The translations under genes were made by a program, and so were the position numbers. A stretch of DNA of 64,000 nt from Setophaga petechia (lineage: Eukaryota; Chordata; Aves; Passeriformes; Parulidae), in the NCBI GenBank assembly GCA_024362935.1, contig JANCRA010000019.1, forward strand, positions 11,280,501 through 11,344,500. Direction: 5' to 3'. Positions within the stretch are counted from its first letter, which is position 1; each line of letters begins with the position of its first letter. Of this stretch, positions 49,825-60,361 are shown in pieces. Under the pieces are notes generated by a model that ran no database searches, was not told the origin of the DNA, and was given only the letters and a program-made list of their open reading frames with translations.

Positions 49825-50845
49825 ATATTTATGCCTTATTCTATACCATTTATGTCATGCCAAGGTCCCACAGGTTCCAATGCTTCTTTCAGGGTCTTTT
49901 TATATACATATGCAGATGTAATTCCCTTAGCCTATGGACCATTCCTCTAAAATGTCAGTTGAGTTTATTTAGTCCATGACTTTGGGCTCCTCTTTAACAG
50001 TAGTTCTTTGGGGCAGGAGACATGATGCATGATGTTGGAGTGCTGTATTCTGAAAACAGTTCTGTTCTATCATTGCTCCACTTAGCCTGGTCTAATCAAA
50101 ATTCATTTTTCATCGATTAATAAAGCGAAATATTTATTGTAATAATTTTGATATAGCATATAGCAACCATAGCAAAGGTGTTACATATTATCATATAGTA
50201 ATTAATATAATGCAATTCAAATAATTACCTGTTCTCACACAGAATCAAATCCTCTTGAGGTACACATCATACTTCTCCATCCTTCAGCATTACTCACCAA
50301 GTGCACCCAGGTTCTTGATCAAAAGCTGCATCAGGGATGGGTTTGCCTTTGCCTGAAGTAGGAATAACCCAGCCTGACTTTCACAGCATAATTTCTATGT
50401 AAACTACAGGGACTTTCCCGTTTTGTAAATGTACATCAAAGTTTTCATTGGGCAGGGCCAGTTTGATTAGAAGATGTTCTAGTGCTGGCTAACCACGTGA
50501 CTTTTGCTAAATGTATATTCCAATGTTAAAATGTCCCAGCACCCATTGCTCTCACTTTAGTCTTTAACAGTTCATCTGTCCAGTTTTTTGGAGGCTGGTG
50601 CATGGTAGGAGGTGTGATATACCCTTCAATGCTATGCTGTTTGAGCCGAATGTCTGAGAGGTTGCTTCTGAAATAAGTACCATTGTCTGACCCAGGTGTT
50701 CTTTCTGGGGTTCATTTTTACCTCATTTCTTAAGGCCCAGGATAGTATTCCAGCCAGTGGCATCATGCACAGAATATGTTTCCAGCCATCTGGTTGCAGG
50801 TTCCACCACAGATATTAGTAAAAATTTCTTTAAGCAAAGACTAGT

Positions 50846-51026
50846 CAAGCCTGGAGCAGGCTGCTTAAGAAGGGGGCTGAGTCACCATCTCTGGAGGGAT
50901 TTAAAAGATGTGTAGATGTGCATTTAGGGACATGGTTTAGTGGTGGATTTAACAGTGCTGGGTTAATGCTTGGATCTGATTATCTTCAAGGTCTTTTGCA
51001 ACCTAAACAATTCTACTGCTCTGTGA
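50846..51026 (+). mobile_element. CR1 LINE 3' end inserted in the retrovirus
   Basis: A plus-strand CR1 3' terminus: 'gggacatggtttagtggtgg', 'aaggtcttttgcaacctaaa' and an octamer tail (caattctactgctctgtg). It lies within the internal region of the retrovirus, so it inserted later. It is one of only two plus-oriented CR1 copies seen in the window. Confidence 0.85.
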
Positions 51027-51489
51027 GGATAAGCACCTGGCACTTGCATTGGCACATTTCTGGGAATGTGATATCATCAATCTGCCAGACCTCCCCATGT
51101 TTACATTTCAGTCACTGTCCACCATTAGACAGAGGCTTTCACTGTCTGGCTTGCTTTATTTCAGGCCATGTTTCATATTCATGGATAATCATGGATAGAG
51201 TTCGTGGTTAAGTCCGCCCCTCAGTCAGGAGGTGATGTATGTGTTATATCTCTTCCTTAATGGCCTGAGATATCATGGGCCCATTAAGATATAAATAGTT
51301 CACACTTACGTTACCTGTCCAGATCCACCTGATCCACTTCAATCTTAGCATCCTGATCCATCAGCTGGGATTTTTGATGTTAGTGACTTGAGTCTTGGGT
51401 AAATGACTACATGATATACTTTAACCACAAAGTTCCCTATTCAAGCAGAAATATCCTGCCATAACCCAGCAGTCCTGGTGGGTTTACCT

Positions 51490-53060
51490 ATGCTCTGTGA
51501 GTTGACCTACTTCAATTTCAATGCCCTCCCCCAACCAAAGCATTTGCCACTATCTCTGAGTCTGTATAGAGATAATGTACTGGCCATTTTCCCTTTCAGC
51601 AATGTCTAAAGCCAGCTGGATAGCTTTCAGCAGCAACTTTGACCTCTGAAAACTGACTAGATTTGCCTTGTCATTCAGCAGTGTCTGTGATGTGTATAGG
51701 ACTCCACACAGCAGCTTTCCACCTTTGATATTTCCCCAAAACACAACAGGACTCACCAGGACATATTGTTTTTCATCTTCTGGTTATTTCATTTACAATG
51801 CGGCTTCATCAGCACACATCACCTCCTTTTCAGGCAATATTCCAAAATCGTTGCCTACTGCCCAGTCAATGATCACTTTCAAAATTCCTGGGCCACTGGG
51901 ATTTCCTGTTCAAGCACATTGTATCCTTGGTGTGCCCCACTTATTCCATGGAGCATCAGTGGCATGATGTGTAGAACAGACTCTCCCTTTGAATAGCCTC
52001 AATATCCAAGCACTGGCAGTCAGAGTGCCAAGAGGAGCTGTGCTTCAATACTAATCATGTCTGAAGCACCTCAAACTCCTTCATATGATGCCAATATTTC
52101 TTTTTCAGTTGGAGTATAGCCAGCCTTGAATCTTCCGTGTCCCTGATGCCAAAACCCTAAGAGTCAACCTTGAGCCTTCCCTGGATGCTTTTTGCCAATG
52201 CCTTCAAGTAGGACCATTCTCCCCAGCTGCAGCACATTTTCAATACTTTATCTTGCCCAGAGCAGCCTGAGGGCTACTGTATGTACTATTTCCTTTTCAA
52301 TTTGTTCTAAGATTTGTCATTGTTCAGGGCCCAAATGAAATAATTCTTCTTCCAGGTTAGTCGCTAGAATGGGCTTTGTATCAGACTATAATTTGGAGTA
52401 AATATTCTCCAAAAACCTCAAATGCCTAATACAGGCTGTATTTCCTTTTTGCTAATTGGTAGAGACCTAGTTGTTATTTTGTTGATCACAGTCATTGGGA
52501 TACAATGACATCCATCTTGTTTCTTTATTGCTAATAACTGAATCTCCCGTGTAAGTCACTTGAGCTTACTTTGATTTATGGCAAATATGAGTTTCAGAAG
52601 ATTTAGACAATTTTCTTTCCCTCTCAAAAACTTCGTCTGCTGTGTTTCCCCATATGATGAAGTCATCAATGTATTGCAGATATTCCTGTTCTAGTGCAGT
52701 CTGGTTAAGTCCATGGAAAATGGTAGGGCTGGATTGCCACCTCTAGGGAGGGTGTACTGGATGCCCCTCCAAGTGAAAGCAAATTGTGACCTGACTCTGC
52801 TGCCAAAGGGATTGAGGAAAACATGCTAGTGATATTGATTGGCAGGCCACTTGGCTGCCTTTGATACAAACTGCCTCCAGTTCAAATTGAAGTTCTAGCC
52901 AGTCTGGCATGGCAGCACTTAGCTGCAGCATGGCTTCATTCAAGGTACTATAATCTACTGTTGGTCTCCACTCTCAATCAGATTTTCACAGTGGCCATGT
53001 GAAACTATTACAGGGTGAGCGAGTCCTGCTGATCCCTCCAGGGCTTTCCAGCTGACGAAT
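51490..53060 (-). pseudogene. Retroviral pol remnant (reverse transcriptase and RNase H)
   Basis: The minus strand at 52662-52673 encodes YIDD, the reverse-transcriptase catalytic box, in the context LQYIDDFIIWG. Upstream (52743-52943) an open stretch continues the polymerase domain. Further downstream, 51550-51756 has the RNase H-like pattern LKAIQLALDIAERE, and after a frameshift the next frame continues D-S-E-I-V-A. Stops and frameshifts interrupt it repeatedly, so it cannot make a working enzyme. Confidence 0.8.
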
Positions 53061-54050
53061 CAGCTTATACATGGGAATCAGGGGGTCTTGGTTGGTGTGA
53101 CAAAGACCACCTATATAATATAAGGATGAGATGGCTAACACCTCATTTATGAGTTCTTCCTCTTCTTCCTCCTCAATCTGCAGCCACCTCTCCTCCTCCT
53201 CTTGTTCTCTGGCCCTGCTTTGGATCAGTCTTCTTCCTGCTGCTGACTCTTAGAAGAGGCTCCTTCATCCCTTACTAAAGGAGCTGACTTCTACTTCCAG
53301 TATTTCTTCTAGTGAAGATGGTATCGGTACAGGTGGGTCCTTTGGTTCAGATGGGGTGTCTGTCGCTGGGACTGGGGCAGCCTGACATTTTGTCATCAGA
53401 TCCAAAGACCTTATCCCCTTGAGGATACTGAATAGTACTGAACAGGACTTGCTAGGCATGGCCCAGGCCCCAATAGGTTGCAGTAATTGGTTTCTCTCTG
53501 GAATTATCAGACTGGCAGCATACTTCTTCCAAATATTTCACTAGTTTTTCAGGATTCTTAACTTGTTTGGGGGTGAAATTCGAGAATATTAGAGATGCCC
53601 ATTATTGTACATACTTGCCTGTACTATCCCACACATCCTGCCACTATATATGATCGGGCTCAGGGTTGCTATCTGGGTGGCATCCTTAAATAGTTGTTTA
53701 ATACTAAACAAGGCCTGAAATACAATCAGGAGACATAGCAATAAGAACATCCTGCTTTGATCTTCCTGCTATATTCAGAATTCTCAAGAGCTATTGTAAT
53801 TACCATGGAGGAGAAGGGGAAGATGTGGGAAGTGTATGCCCCACAGATTGCCTCTAGGAGGAAAGAAAAAGGATGTAATTAGGAATAGTTTCCAATAGAT
53901 GGCTCTAGAAGTATGGGGAAGATAACAATACTTGATTACAAATAAATTAGTCTTGTGACCATCAGTTTTATCATATCATAAACCAGTGTTACAAAATTCA
54001 ACAACATTATAACCTTAGCCCAGCCCCCAGAGGTAATAAACAGCACAACA
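53060..54050 (-). pseudogene. Probable gag-region relic of the retrovirus
   Basis: It lies between the primer-binding site and the reverse-transcriptase remnant, where gag belongs. It holds a short open frame (53265-53459, minus) rich in Pro, Ser and acidic residues, and a Glu-rich stretch (GAG/GAA codons near 53150-53260). I see no convincing zinc knuckle or protease motif. Assignment is by position only. Confidence 0.4.
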
Positions 54051-54237
54051 AGAAACATTCAGAGCAAGTAAGATGTTACGTAACCCAGCCCTGAGAACAG
54101 AAATTTATTTACCCTCAACTCTGAGAGTAAATAAATCAACATCAGGATTAGTTATTATTACAGTAATTTAACGAATGCTTAAAAGAAATTTGTTTCAATG
54201 TACTCTAGTCAGATTTGTCATTATCTCAACCCTTCAA

Positions 54238-54255
54238 GCCCCATGTTGGGCACCA
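54238..54255 (-). other. Retroviral primer-binding site, tRNA-Lys type
   Basis: The minus strand reads TGGTGCCCAACATGGGGC, eight bases after the LTR end at 54264. It matches the complement of the tRNA-Lys(CUU-type) 3' end with two mismatches, both the transition expected from CpG decay. This fixes the element's orientation and its class II affinity. Confidence 0.8.
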
Positions 54256-54263
54256 AAAAGGGC

Positions 54264-54813
54264 TGTTGTGGTTTAACCCAGCAGGCATTTAAACCCTACA
54301 CAACTGCTCACACACCCCACCCCCAAGAGGGTTTTTGGAGAGAACTAGGAGAAAAAAGCAAAATTTGTGGATTGAGAAAAACACAGTTCAAAAGAACAGA
54401 AAAGGAAGGGGGAAATATCAATAATAATAACAACAGAATTAGATTACACAAAATAAGTGACATACAACACAATTGCTCAACACCTGCAGAACAACACCCA
54501 GACAGACAGTTTATAAGCAGGGGGCCCCAGCCATCTTTCTCCCTAGTATATACTGAGCCTGATGTCATGTGGTATGGAGCATTCCTTTGGTCAGCTGAGG
54601 CCACCTGTCCCATCTGTGCCTCCTCCCAGTTTCTTGTGGCCCCCAGTCTCCTCACTAATGGGATGTGGTGCAAGAAACTGAGAAGTCCTTGGCTTTGCAT
54701 AAACTCTGCTTACCAAGAACTATAACAGCAGTGTCTAACCAACATTATTCACACCCTGAATCCAAAACACAGGTATAAGGAAGAAAAATTAGTTCTATTA
54801 TAGCAAAAAAACA
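54264..54813 (-). repeat. 5' LTR of the endogenous retrovirus
   Basis: On the minus strand it ends GGGTTAAACCACAACA at 54264, the terminus of a very common avian LTR family. It shares the TATA-like block near 54545-54560 with the 3' LTR. The upstream end is eroded and approximate. Confidence 0.82.
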
Positions 54814-55028
54814 ATATAAACCTATATATAAAAGGTACACAATTCTAAATTGCATCTATCCAATGAAGAGGAAAGTCTGATAATACTTTCCCTCAAACCA
54901 GAGGCCTTGCTCTTGGAGAAGTCCTGGATGCTGTCCTCTACTTTGCTTCCCATGTTTCTTTACCCTTCAGAGGATAGGGGGACCCTCACCAAAATGCCCT
55001 GTGTCCAGGCAAGGGGAATGAAAAGCAT

Positions 55029-55101
55029 TGGAGAATGCGGGCATCGATCCCGCTACCTCTCACATGCTAAGCGAGCGCTCTACCACTTGAGCTAATTCCC
55101 C
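55029..55101 (-). tRNA. tRNA-Ala (AGC), copy 4
   Basis: 73 nt, identical to copy 1 in all arms: GCGGG/CCCGC T stem, ATCGATG loop, AGC anticodon. TTTT terminator at plus 55021-55024. Functional in appearance. Confidence 0.96.
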
Positions 55102-55439
55102 TCCCTGCAGCCTCTGAGCCAGCTCCTCTCCCCTCCCAGGCCTGAACCAGCCCTGGCCCAGGGTGCCCTGCACCCAGAGCCTGGGCCTCCCAGTCATATC
55201 ACTCTCACACCATCAACAACTCACCTGATCATCTTCCTACTCGGTGTGATTCCAGACAACACCTGTGCTTAAAATCACAATTTCCTGACCAGGGTTAACC
55301 CAAAAATGCCTTGGCTGCTCAGTTTCTCAAGGTTGGACTAGAGCTCATGGCTGTACAGACCTTTGAAGGGGAACCCCTTGGGTAGGTCCAAAAGGCAGCA
55401 GTGCCAGTGTGGGATGTGAGTGAGAGTCAAAAAGGTGAC

Positions 55440-55528
55440 TCCTTCGAGCCGGAGTTGAACCAGCGACCTAAGGATGGCCATGCCAGGGAGCCTACAGTCC
55501 TCCGCTCTACCAGCTGAGCTATCGAAGG
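55440..55528 (-). tRNA. tRNA-Tyr (GTA) with 16-nt intron, copy 4
   Basis: 89 nt with the intron at 55476-55491; consensus sequence with perfect acceptor pairing, anticodon GTA, and a TTTTT terminator at plus 55429-55433. Functional in appearance. Confidence 0.96.
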
Positions 55529-56184
55529 GTGCATGGGAGCATGCCCAGGTCCTCACCCAGCACTTTTGCCAAACCACAGTGCGCCATCATGCTTCTATTA
55601 CCACATCTTGCCTCAAACGGCCTCAGCTGACACATCACAGAACCTTGTTCATGTGCTCCATAACCTCTTTCAACATCATCCTCAAGAGATGAACTTTCTC
55701 ACAGCCACACAGAGCTTATCTAGATCATGCTGCATTTTGCCTTCATTCCCTTTCACCATTCTGTCTTCAGCCCTCTGCTCAAGTATTAGCAAAAACAAAA
55801 TGACAGCCATCCCTCTGTTCTCTAACACACTGTTGGAACATCATGTGTAAGTCCTCTGAACGTCTCCTTCGGGAAACTGAAAGCACCTATTCTCCTCAGT
55901 CTGTCTTTAAAGAGAATTCCTTGAGTTCCTTGGTGGCCCCTCCACTGAGGTTGCTCTGTTCCATTGATGTCCTTTCTGTACTTTCCTTGACACTTGAGAG
56001 CTGTCTAGCAAAGAGGGAGAACATCAATTCCTCTGCCAAACTGCCCATGGTAGTCTTGATACAACCCTGCATGTCATCCTCCTCTGTAAATCCAGGGCGC
56101 ACCTTGAATATTCCCCCAGCCCCCAGAGAATAGATGGACCCCTGGCAAAGATCCCTGTGTCCAAGCAAGGGGAATGAAAAGCAT

Positions 56185-56257
56185 TGGAGAATGTGGGCAT
56201 CGATCCCACTACCTCTCACATGCTAAGCGAGCGCTCTACCACTTGAGCTAATTCCCC
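56185..56257 (-). tRNA. tRNA-Ala (AGC), copy 5
   Basis: 73 nt, AGC anticodon. The T stem is the compensated GTGGG/CCCAC variant with the normal ATCGATG loop, the same stem as in some mammalian tRNA-Ala(AGC) genes. TTTT terminator at plus 56177-56180. Confidence 0.95.
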
Positions 56258-56530
56258 TCCCTGCAGCCTCTGAGCCAGCTCCTCTCCCGTCCCAGGCACC
56301 CAGCCCTGACCCAGGGTGCCCTGCACCCAGAGCCTGTGCCTCCCATTCATATCACTCTCACACCAACAACCCACCCACTCACAGTCCTGCTGGAGGTGAC
56401 TGCAGATAGCACCCATGGTCACAACCAATATCCCATGCCCAAGGGTTCACCCAAAAATGCCTTGCCTGGTTATCTCCCATAGCTTAGACAATGGCTCATG
56501 GCTGGGCACTCATTCTGGGGAGTGCCCTGC

Positions 56531-56561
56531 CCTTTTTGCCTGTGTGTGAGAGGCAAAAAGG
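56531..56561. repeat. Perfect 10-bp inverted repeat at tRNA-Tyr 5 terminator
   Basis: cctttttgcc and ggcaaaaagg flank an 11-base spacer. The right arm contains the TTTTT terminator of tRNA-Tyr copy 5 (minus strand). Other units lack the left arm, so it is new to this unit and resembles a template-switch event. Confidence 0.85.
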
Positions 56562-56565
56562 TGAC

Positions 56566-56654
56566 TCCTTCGAGCCGGAGTTGAACCAGCGACCTAAGGA
56601 TGGCCATGCCAGGGAGCCTACAGTCCTCCGCTCTACCAGCTGAGCTATCGAAGG
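56566..56654 (-). tRNA. tRNA-Tyr (GTA) with 16-nt intron, copy 5
   Basis: 89 nt with the intron at 56602-56617; consensus sequence with perfect acceptor stem and anticodon GTA. The TTTTT terminator (plus 56555-56559) lies in one arm of a local inverted repeat unique to this unit. Confidence 0.95.
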
Positions 56655-57355
56655 AAGCATGAGAACACACCCTGGGGACCTCACCCTGTACACACTCACC
56701 CAACACTCTTGCAAAGCCACAGTGCATCATCATGTCCCTATTACCACATCTTCCTTCAAACAGCCTCAGCTCCTACATCACACCTCCTTGCTCAATACTT
56801 TAGCCCGTCAGCCATGCTAACCACAAACAGAAATGCTCCATAAGCTCCTTGGACATCGTTTTCTTCATGAGCAGATGAACTCTTCTCATGGCCACACAGA
56901 GCTCAGCCATGTCCTGCTGCATTTTCCCTTTTTCCTTTTCAATATGCTGCCTTTTGCCCTCTTCCCAAGCAGATGACACATATATAGCCATTCTACTCTG
57001 AAACCTCCTCTAAGTCAAAAGGTCACATGTAAGTCCTCTGAACCTCTCTTTCTCTAGGCTAAACATATCCACTCTGCTCATCCCATCCACACAGAGAAAC
57101 CTCTCCATTCCTTGAGATTTTTGGTGGCACTCCAGAGACAGTCCTCTTTGACTGTTTTTCTGCTTAGAAGATCTCAAAATGGGATACAATACTTTAGATG
57201 ACATTTGATGTTTATCAACCAAAGAGGGAGAAACCTCTGTTAAATTGCCCATGGAGACCCGGATGTCATCTTATTCTTTGCATTGTGTATATACTATGAT
57301 CACCTACAGATCCTCACAAAGGGCCCTGTGTCCAGGCAAGGGGAATGAAAAGAAC

Positions 57356-57428
57356 TGGATAATGTGGGCATCAATCCTGCTACCTCTCACATGCCAAGTG
57401 AGTGCTCTATCACTTGAGCTAATTCCCT
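57356..57428 (-). pseudogene. tRNA-Ala copy 6, degenerate, anticodon changed to GGC
   Basis: 73 nt and aligned end to end with the other Ala copies. The anticodon is GGC instead of AGC (plus 57393-57395 reads gcc). The acceptor stem has mismatches at 1-72 and 4-69 and the T stem has two mismatches. G19 is A and C56 is T, two changes that could still pair with each other. The anticodon stem is fully Watson-Crick and TTTT is kept (57348-57351). Overall it is most likely a pseudogene. Confidence 0.8.
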
Positions 57429-57746
57429 GCCCTGCAGCCTCTGACTGAGGTCCTCTCCCCTCCCAGGCATCCAGCATGCCCTGCACCCAAAGCCTGGGCT
57501 TCCCCATAATCCCACCCTCACAGCACCAACCCACTCACTCACTTTCCTGCTGGAGGTGACTGCAGGCAAGCACAGTGGCAGAATCAACTTCCCATGGCCA
57601 GGGTTCACCCAAAAATACCTTGGCCATTTATCTTCCCAATCTCAACCAAAAGATCATGACAGAGTAGCTCATTATGGGGAACCCCCTGGGCAGGACCAAA
57701 AACCAGTGGTGCCAGTTCTGGATGTGTGCCAGAGCAAAGAGGTCAC

Positions 57747-57835
57747 TCCTTTGAGCCTGAGTTGAACCAGCAACCTAAGGATGGCCATGCCAGCAAGCCT
57801 ACAGTCCTCTGGCTTACCAGCTGAGCTATTGAAGG
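57747..57835 (-). pseudogene. tRNA-Tyr copy 6, degenerate
   Basis: 89 nt with the 16-nt intron (57783-57798, two changes) and an intact GTA anticodon. The acceptor stem has two mismatches (5-68, 6-67), the D stem's 3' strand is disrupted, and the T stem has a mismatch. The terminator run is interrupted (plus aaaga). Probably inactive. Confidence 0.8.
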
Positions 57836-57949
57836 AAGTATGTATTTCAGAAATCTCAAATACTGCACAGTCATCCAGTCATTCCAGTCTCACACCACTC
57901 CCTTGGATTTACATGACCCTCCTCTGCAGGACATAAGACACTTGACTTA

Positions 57950-58681
57950 TTTCACATTGCTTCTCAAGCCTACAACCCCTGGCCAGGATAGACACAGCCA
58001 TGGTGGCTCACTTGAAGCAATAATCCAGAACAGAAGGCACTATCACCATGACAAATCAGGGACAACTGCAACCGAGGAAGTCACTGTAGAGGTCAGAGTG
58101 ATGATCATGTCCAGTGACTGACAGGCAGGTCCAGACTGACAAGTCAGGGGTTAGGTCAATGCAGGGCATTCATCTGCATATCAGGTTTGGATGCAAGGTC
58201 ACTGTGCCTTGATAGCGCTATGGCTGTGGCCATTACTGAGCTAGAGACTAGGACTCCTGATTTTTAACACAGAAAGAAAGTGAAGGCCCAGATGTGAACA
58301 TAAGGAGAAGTCCTGTGCTGATGGTTGGAGGTGCAAACCCCACATGAGGCTGGTGAGGGCCATTCAGGCCTCTTCAGGCACTTACTGCCCACACAAGATG
58401 TAATGGTCACCATGTGAGAGAACCAGCAGCTCTCCACTACACCAGCAGATACCAACAGACTGTCAGGGTCCTCTCTCTTCTCTGGCTCCATGATTGTGTT
58501 CTCAAAGCAATCAGTTTGAAAGAGTCCTCAGGGCATCTCTATGTCTATTTTCTCCTCCAAGCAGCCCTAAATGAGGGATCCCATCATTTTGCTCAAGATT
58601 TCAGCCAGTCAGATCACACCAACCTCCAAGCATGGAGACTCCAGGGCAGCATTCTTCTTCCACCATGCTGACCTGAGGAGG
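57950..58681. repeat. Diverged duplicate of 61670-62340
   Basis: Shares ordered blocks with 61670-62340, for example 'cagccatggtggctca', 'gatgatcatg', 'aggcaggtccagactgacaa' and 'cccacatgagg'. The homology resumes after the LTR insertion at about 59410-59545 against 62350-62480 ('gaatcaataacctcctga' against 'gagtcaataacctcctga'). It is therefore the array's flanking DNA, duplicated together with the tRNA units. Confidence 0.75.
58377..58456 (-). pseudogene. tRNA-Tyr relic in flanking duplicate (left copy)
   Basis: The stretch agcagctctccactacacca followed by gcagatacc resembles the 5' half of the array tRNA-Tyr on the minus strand. The equivalent site in the paralogous block (62088-62127) is easier to recognise. 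The 3' half is barely detectable. Long dead. Confidence 0.45.
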
Positions 58682-59409
58682 TGTCAGGTCCTGAGAGGAT
58701 GGTCTTGGACCATTTTTTCTGGGATAGCCGTAAAACTTCAGGTCCCTAGAAGGCAGTTCTGGAGGCAATTAACACTCAGGATACCTTTGGGCTAAATAAA
58801 GGCAAAACAATGCCGAAAAATCAATTAGAAAATTTCCTTTATCACAGCAGCAGTTTAAAATTTATTGTAAGTTGAATAAGTTTAAACCTTATTATAAGTT
58901 GAATGGCCCATGGCAGCAATGATCTAAATTTTTCAGAACAGCCCATGGGAGCAGCAATTTAAACTTTTAAGAAGAGGAAGAGAAGAAGAAAGAAAGAGAA
59001 GAAGATAGACATAGAAGAAAAGATCTGGATCACCAGCCAGGGTTGCAGTGGTGCCTCTGGTTTGGTTCCTTCAGGTGGTGGTTGCACACCTCACCCATCT
59101 CAGTTGTGCTATTTATAGACTAACCCTCATGCAAGTGCATTTTGTTATTCTCAAACTTTTCAGAAGGGCATTGGGGGCTTCATGGTTTCAATTCCCTTCA
59201 TAGATGTCAGAGAGACAAGAGCAGTTCTGTCTCATACCTGGTTTTGGAGATAGTTACCCAAGATAAGGAAGTTGATTCAAGGAAAGTGTTATTCTGCATT
59301 GAAATATGCTGTTTTCTAACTGCATCTTATCTCATCAGTATGGAAACAGTCCGTTCCTCTGCTACCAAGTGTTTGAGACATTAACTCTTTTTAGGTTTTA
59401 ATTGTCTCA
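58682..59409 (-). mobile_element. Probable solo LTR inserted in duplicated flank
   Basis: Present here but absent from the paralogous block near 62345, which acts as an empty site. On the minus strand it starts TGAGACAATT and ends CCTGACA. It carries TATAAATA near 59110 and an AATAAA near 58860, in the right order for a minus-strand LTR. The target duplication is not clear. The family is not identified. Confidence 0.6.
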
Positions 59410-59629
59410 TAGATGAGAAAAAACTGGAACCTCTGCTGCTTCAGTTGTGGCCTGTTGGTTTTCTTTCCTTTATTAATCACCACACTAAAAGGCCTAACTG
59501 TTGAATCAATAACCTCCTGATAAGCATTTTGATAACTGCTTGCTTATCTCCCACACAGTCCTTTCTTCTTCAAGATCTGCACAAGGCCACATTCAACAGC
59601 GTCACCTCAAAGGGAAAGTGCACCTGCTT

Positions 59630-59725
59630 CTAAGTGTCCTGGAGGCTTTATTCTGGACACTTTGCACTTGGTCAATGTCTGTCTTATATGTGGAGGCCGA
59701 AGGATGGGCACAATATTCTGGATCC
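59630..59725 (-). mobile_element. Short CR1-like fragment
   Basis: 'tggaggctttattctggaca' through 'aatgtctgtcttatatgtgg' resembles a diverged minus-oriented CR1 3' segment. The array spacers contain a similar CR1-like block. Confidence 0.5.
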
Positions 59726-59855
59726 TTTCCGTCATACTCAGAACAAAGTAAGAGAAACCGTTCCTTCAATTCACAGCCCATGTTGCCATGAACATACTCC
59801 TAGATACTGTGCTCCTCTTTGTTTCCCAGGTTCAAGCAAGAGGAATGAAAAGCAT

Positions 59856-59928
59856 TGGAGAATGCGGGCATCGATCCCGCTACCTCTCACATGCTAAGCG
59901 AGCGCTCTACCACTTGAGCTAATTCCCC
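59856..59928 (-). tRNA. tRNA-Ala (AGC), copy 7
   Basis: 73 nt, consensus sequence identical to copies 1 and 4, anticodon AGC, TTTT terminator at plus 59848-59851. Functional in appearance. Confidence 0.96.
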
Positions 59929-60272
59929 TCCCTGCAGCCTCTGAGCCAGCTCCTCTCCCCTCCCAGGCCTGAACCAACCCTGGCCCAGGGTGCCCTGCAC
60001 CCAGAGCCTGGGCCTCCCAGTCATATCACTCTACACCATCAACAACTCACCTGATCATGTTCCTACTCAGTGTGATTCCAGACAACATCTGTGCTCAAAA
60101 TCACAATTTCCTGACCAAATACGCCTTGGCTGCTCAACTTCTCAACTTCTGTTGTCCTTGAACTCAAGGACAAGAGCTCAAGGCTGGACAGACCTTTGAA
60201 GGGGAGCTCCTTGGGTAGGTCCAAAAGGCAGCAGTGCCAGTGTGGGATGTGAGTGAGAGGCAAAAAGGTGAC

Positions 60273-60361
60273 TCCTTCGAGCCGGAGTTGAACCAGCGAC
60301 CTAAGGATGGCCATGCCAGGGAGCCTACAGTCCTCCGCTCTACCAGCTGAGCTATCGAAGG
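60273..60361 (-). tRNA. tRNA-Tyr (GTA) with 16-nt intron, copy 7
   Basis: 89 nt with the intron at 60309-60324; consensus sequence with perfect acceptor stem, anticodon GTA, and TTTTT terminator at plus 60262-60266. Functional in appearance. Confidence 0.96.

Larger units (their letters stand above)
49310..54813 (-). mobile_element. Endogenous retrovirus, internally deleted, class II (betaretrovirus-like)
   Basis: Two diverged LTRs in the same orientation (about 49310-49824 and 54264-54813) flank 4.4 kb of internal sequence read on the minus strand. From 5' to 3' on that strand: 5' LTR, primer-binding site, gag-like relic, reverse transcriptase, RNase H, possible integrase remnant, 3' LTR. 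All frames are broken by stops and shifts, no protease is recognised, and there is no room for env, so it is defective. It inserted into the spacer between tRNA-Tyr copy 3 and tRNA-Ala copy 4. The two LTRs are clearly diverged, so the insertion is old. Confidence 0.85.
55021..56184. repeat. Array segment near-identical to 59848-61032
   Basis: This unit (tRNA-Ala 4, tRNA-Tyr 4 and the spacer up to tRNA-Ala 5) is nearly identical to the unit at 59.85-61.03 kb. Bases 55613-55827 match 60460-60674 with no difference seen over 215 bases, and the spacer beyond has only scattered substitutions. This marks a recent duplication or conversion compared with the rest of the array. Confidence 0.88.

Noticed and set aside
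50080..50840. Possible env or accessory gene of the retrovirus
   Set aside because: Only about 750 bases with no open frame or recognisable motif; env appears to be absent.
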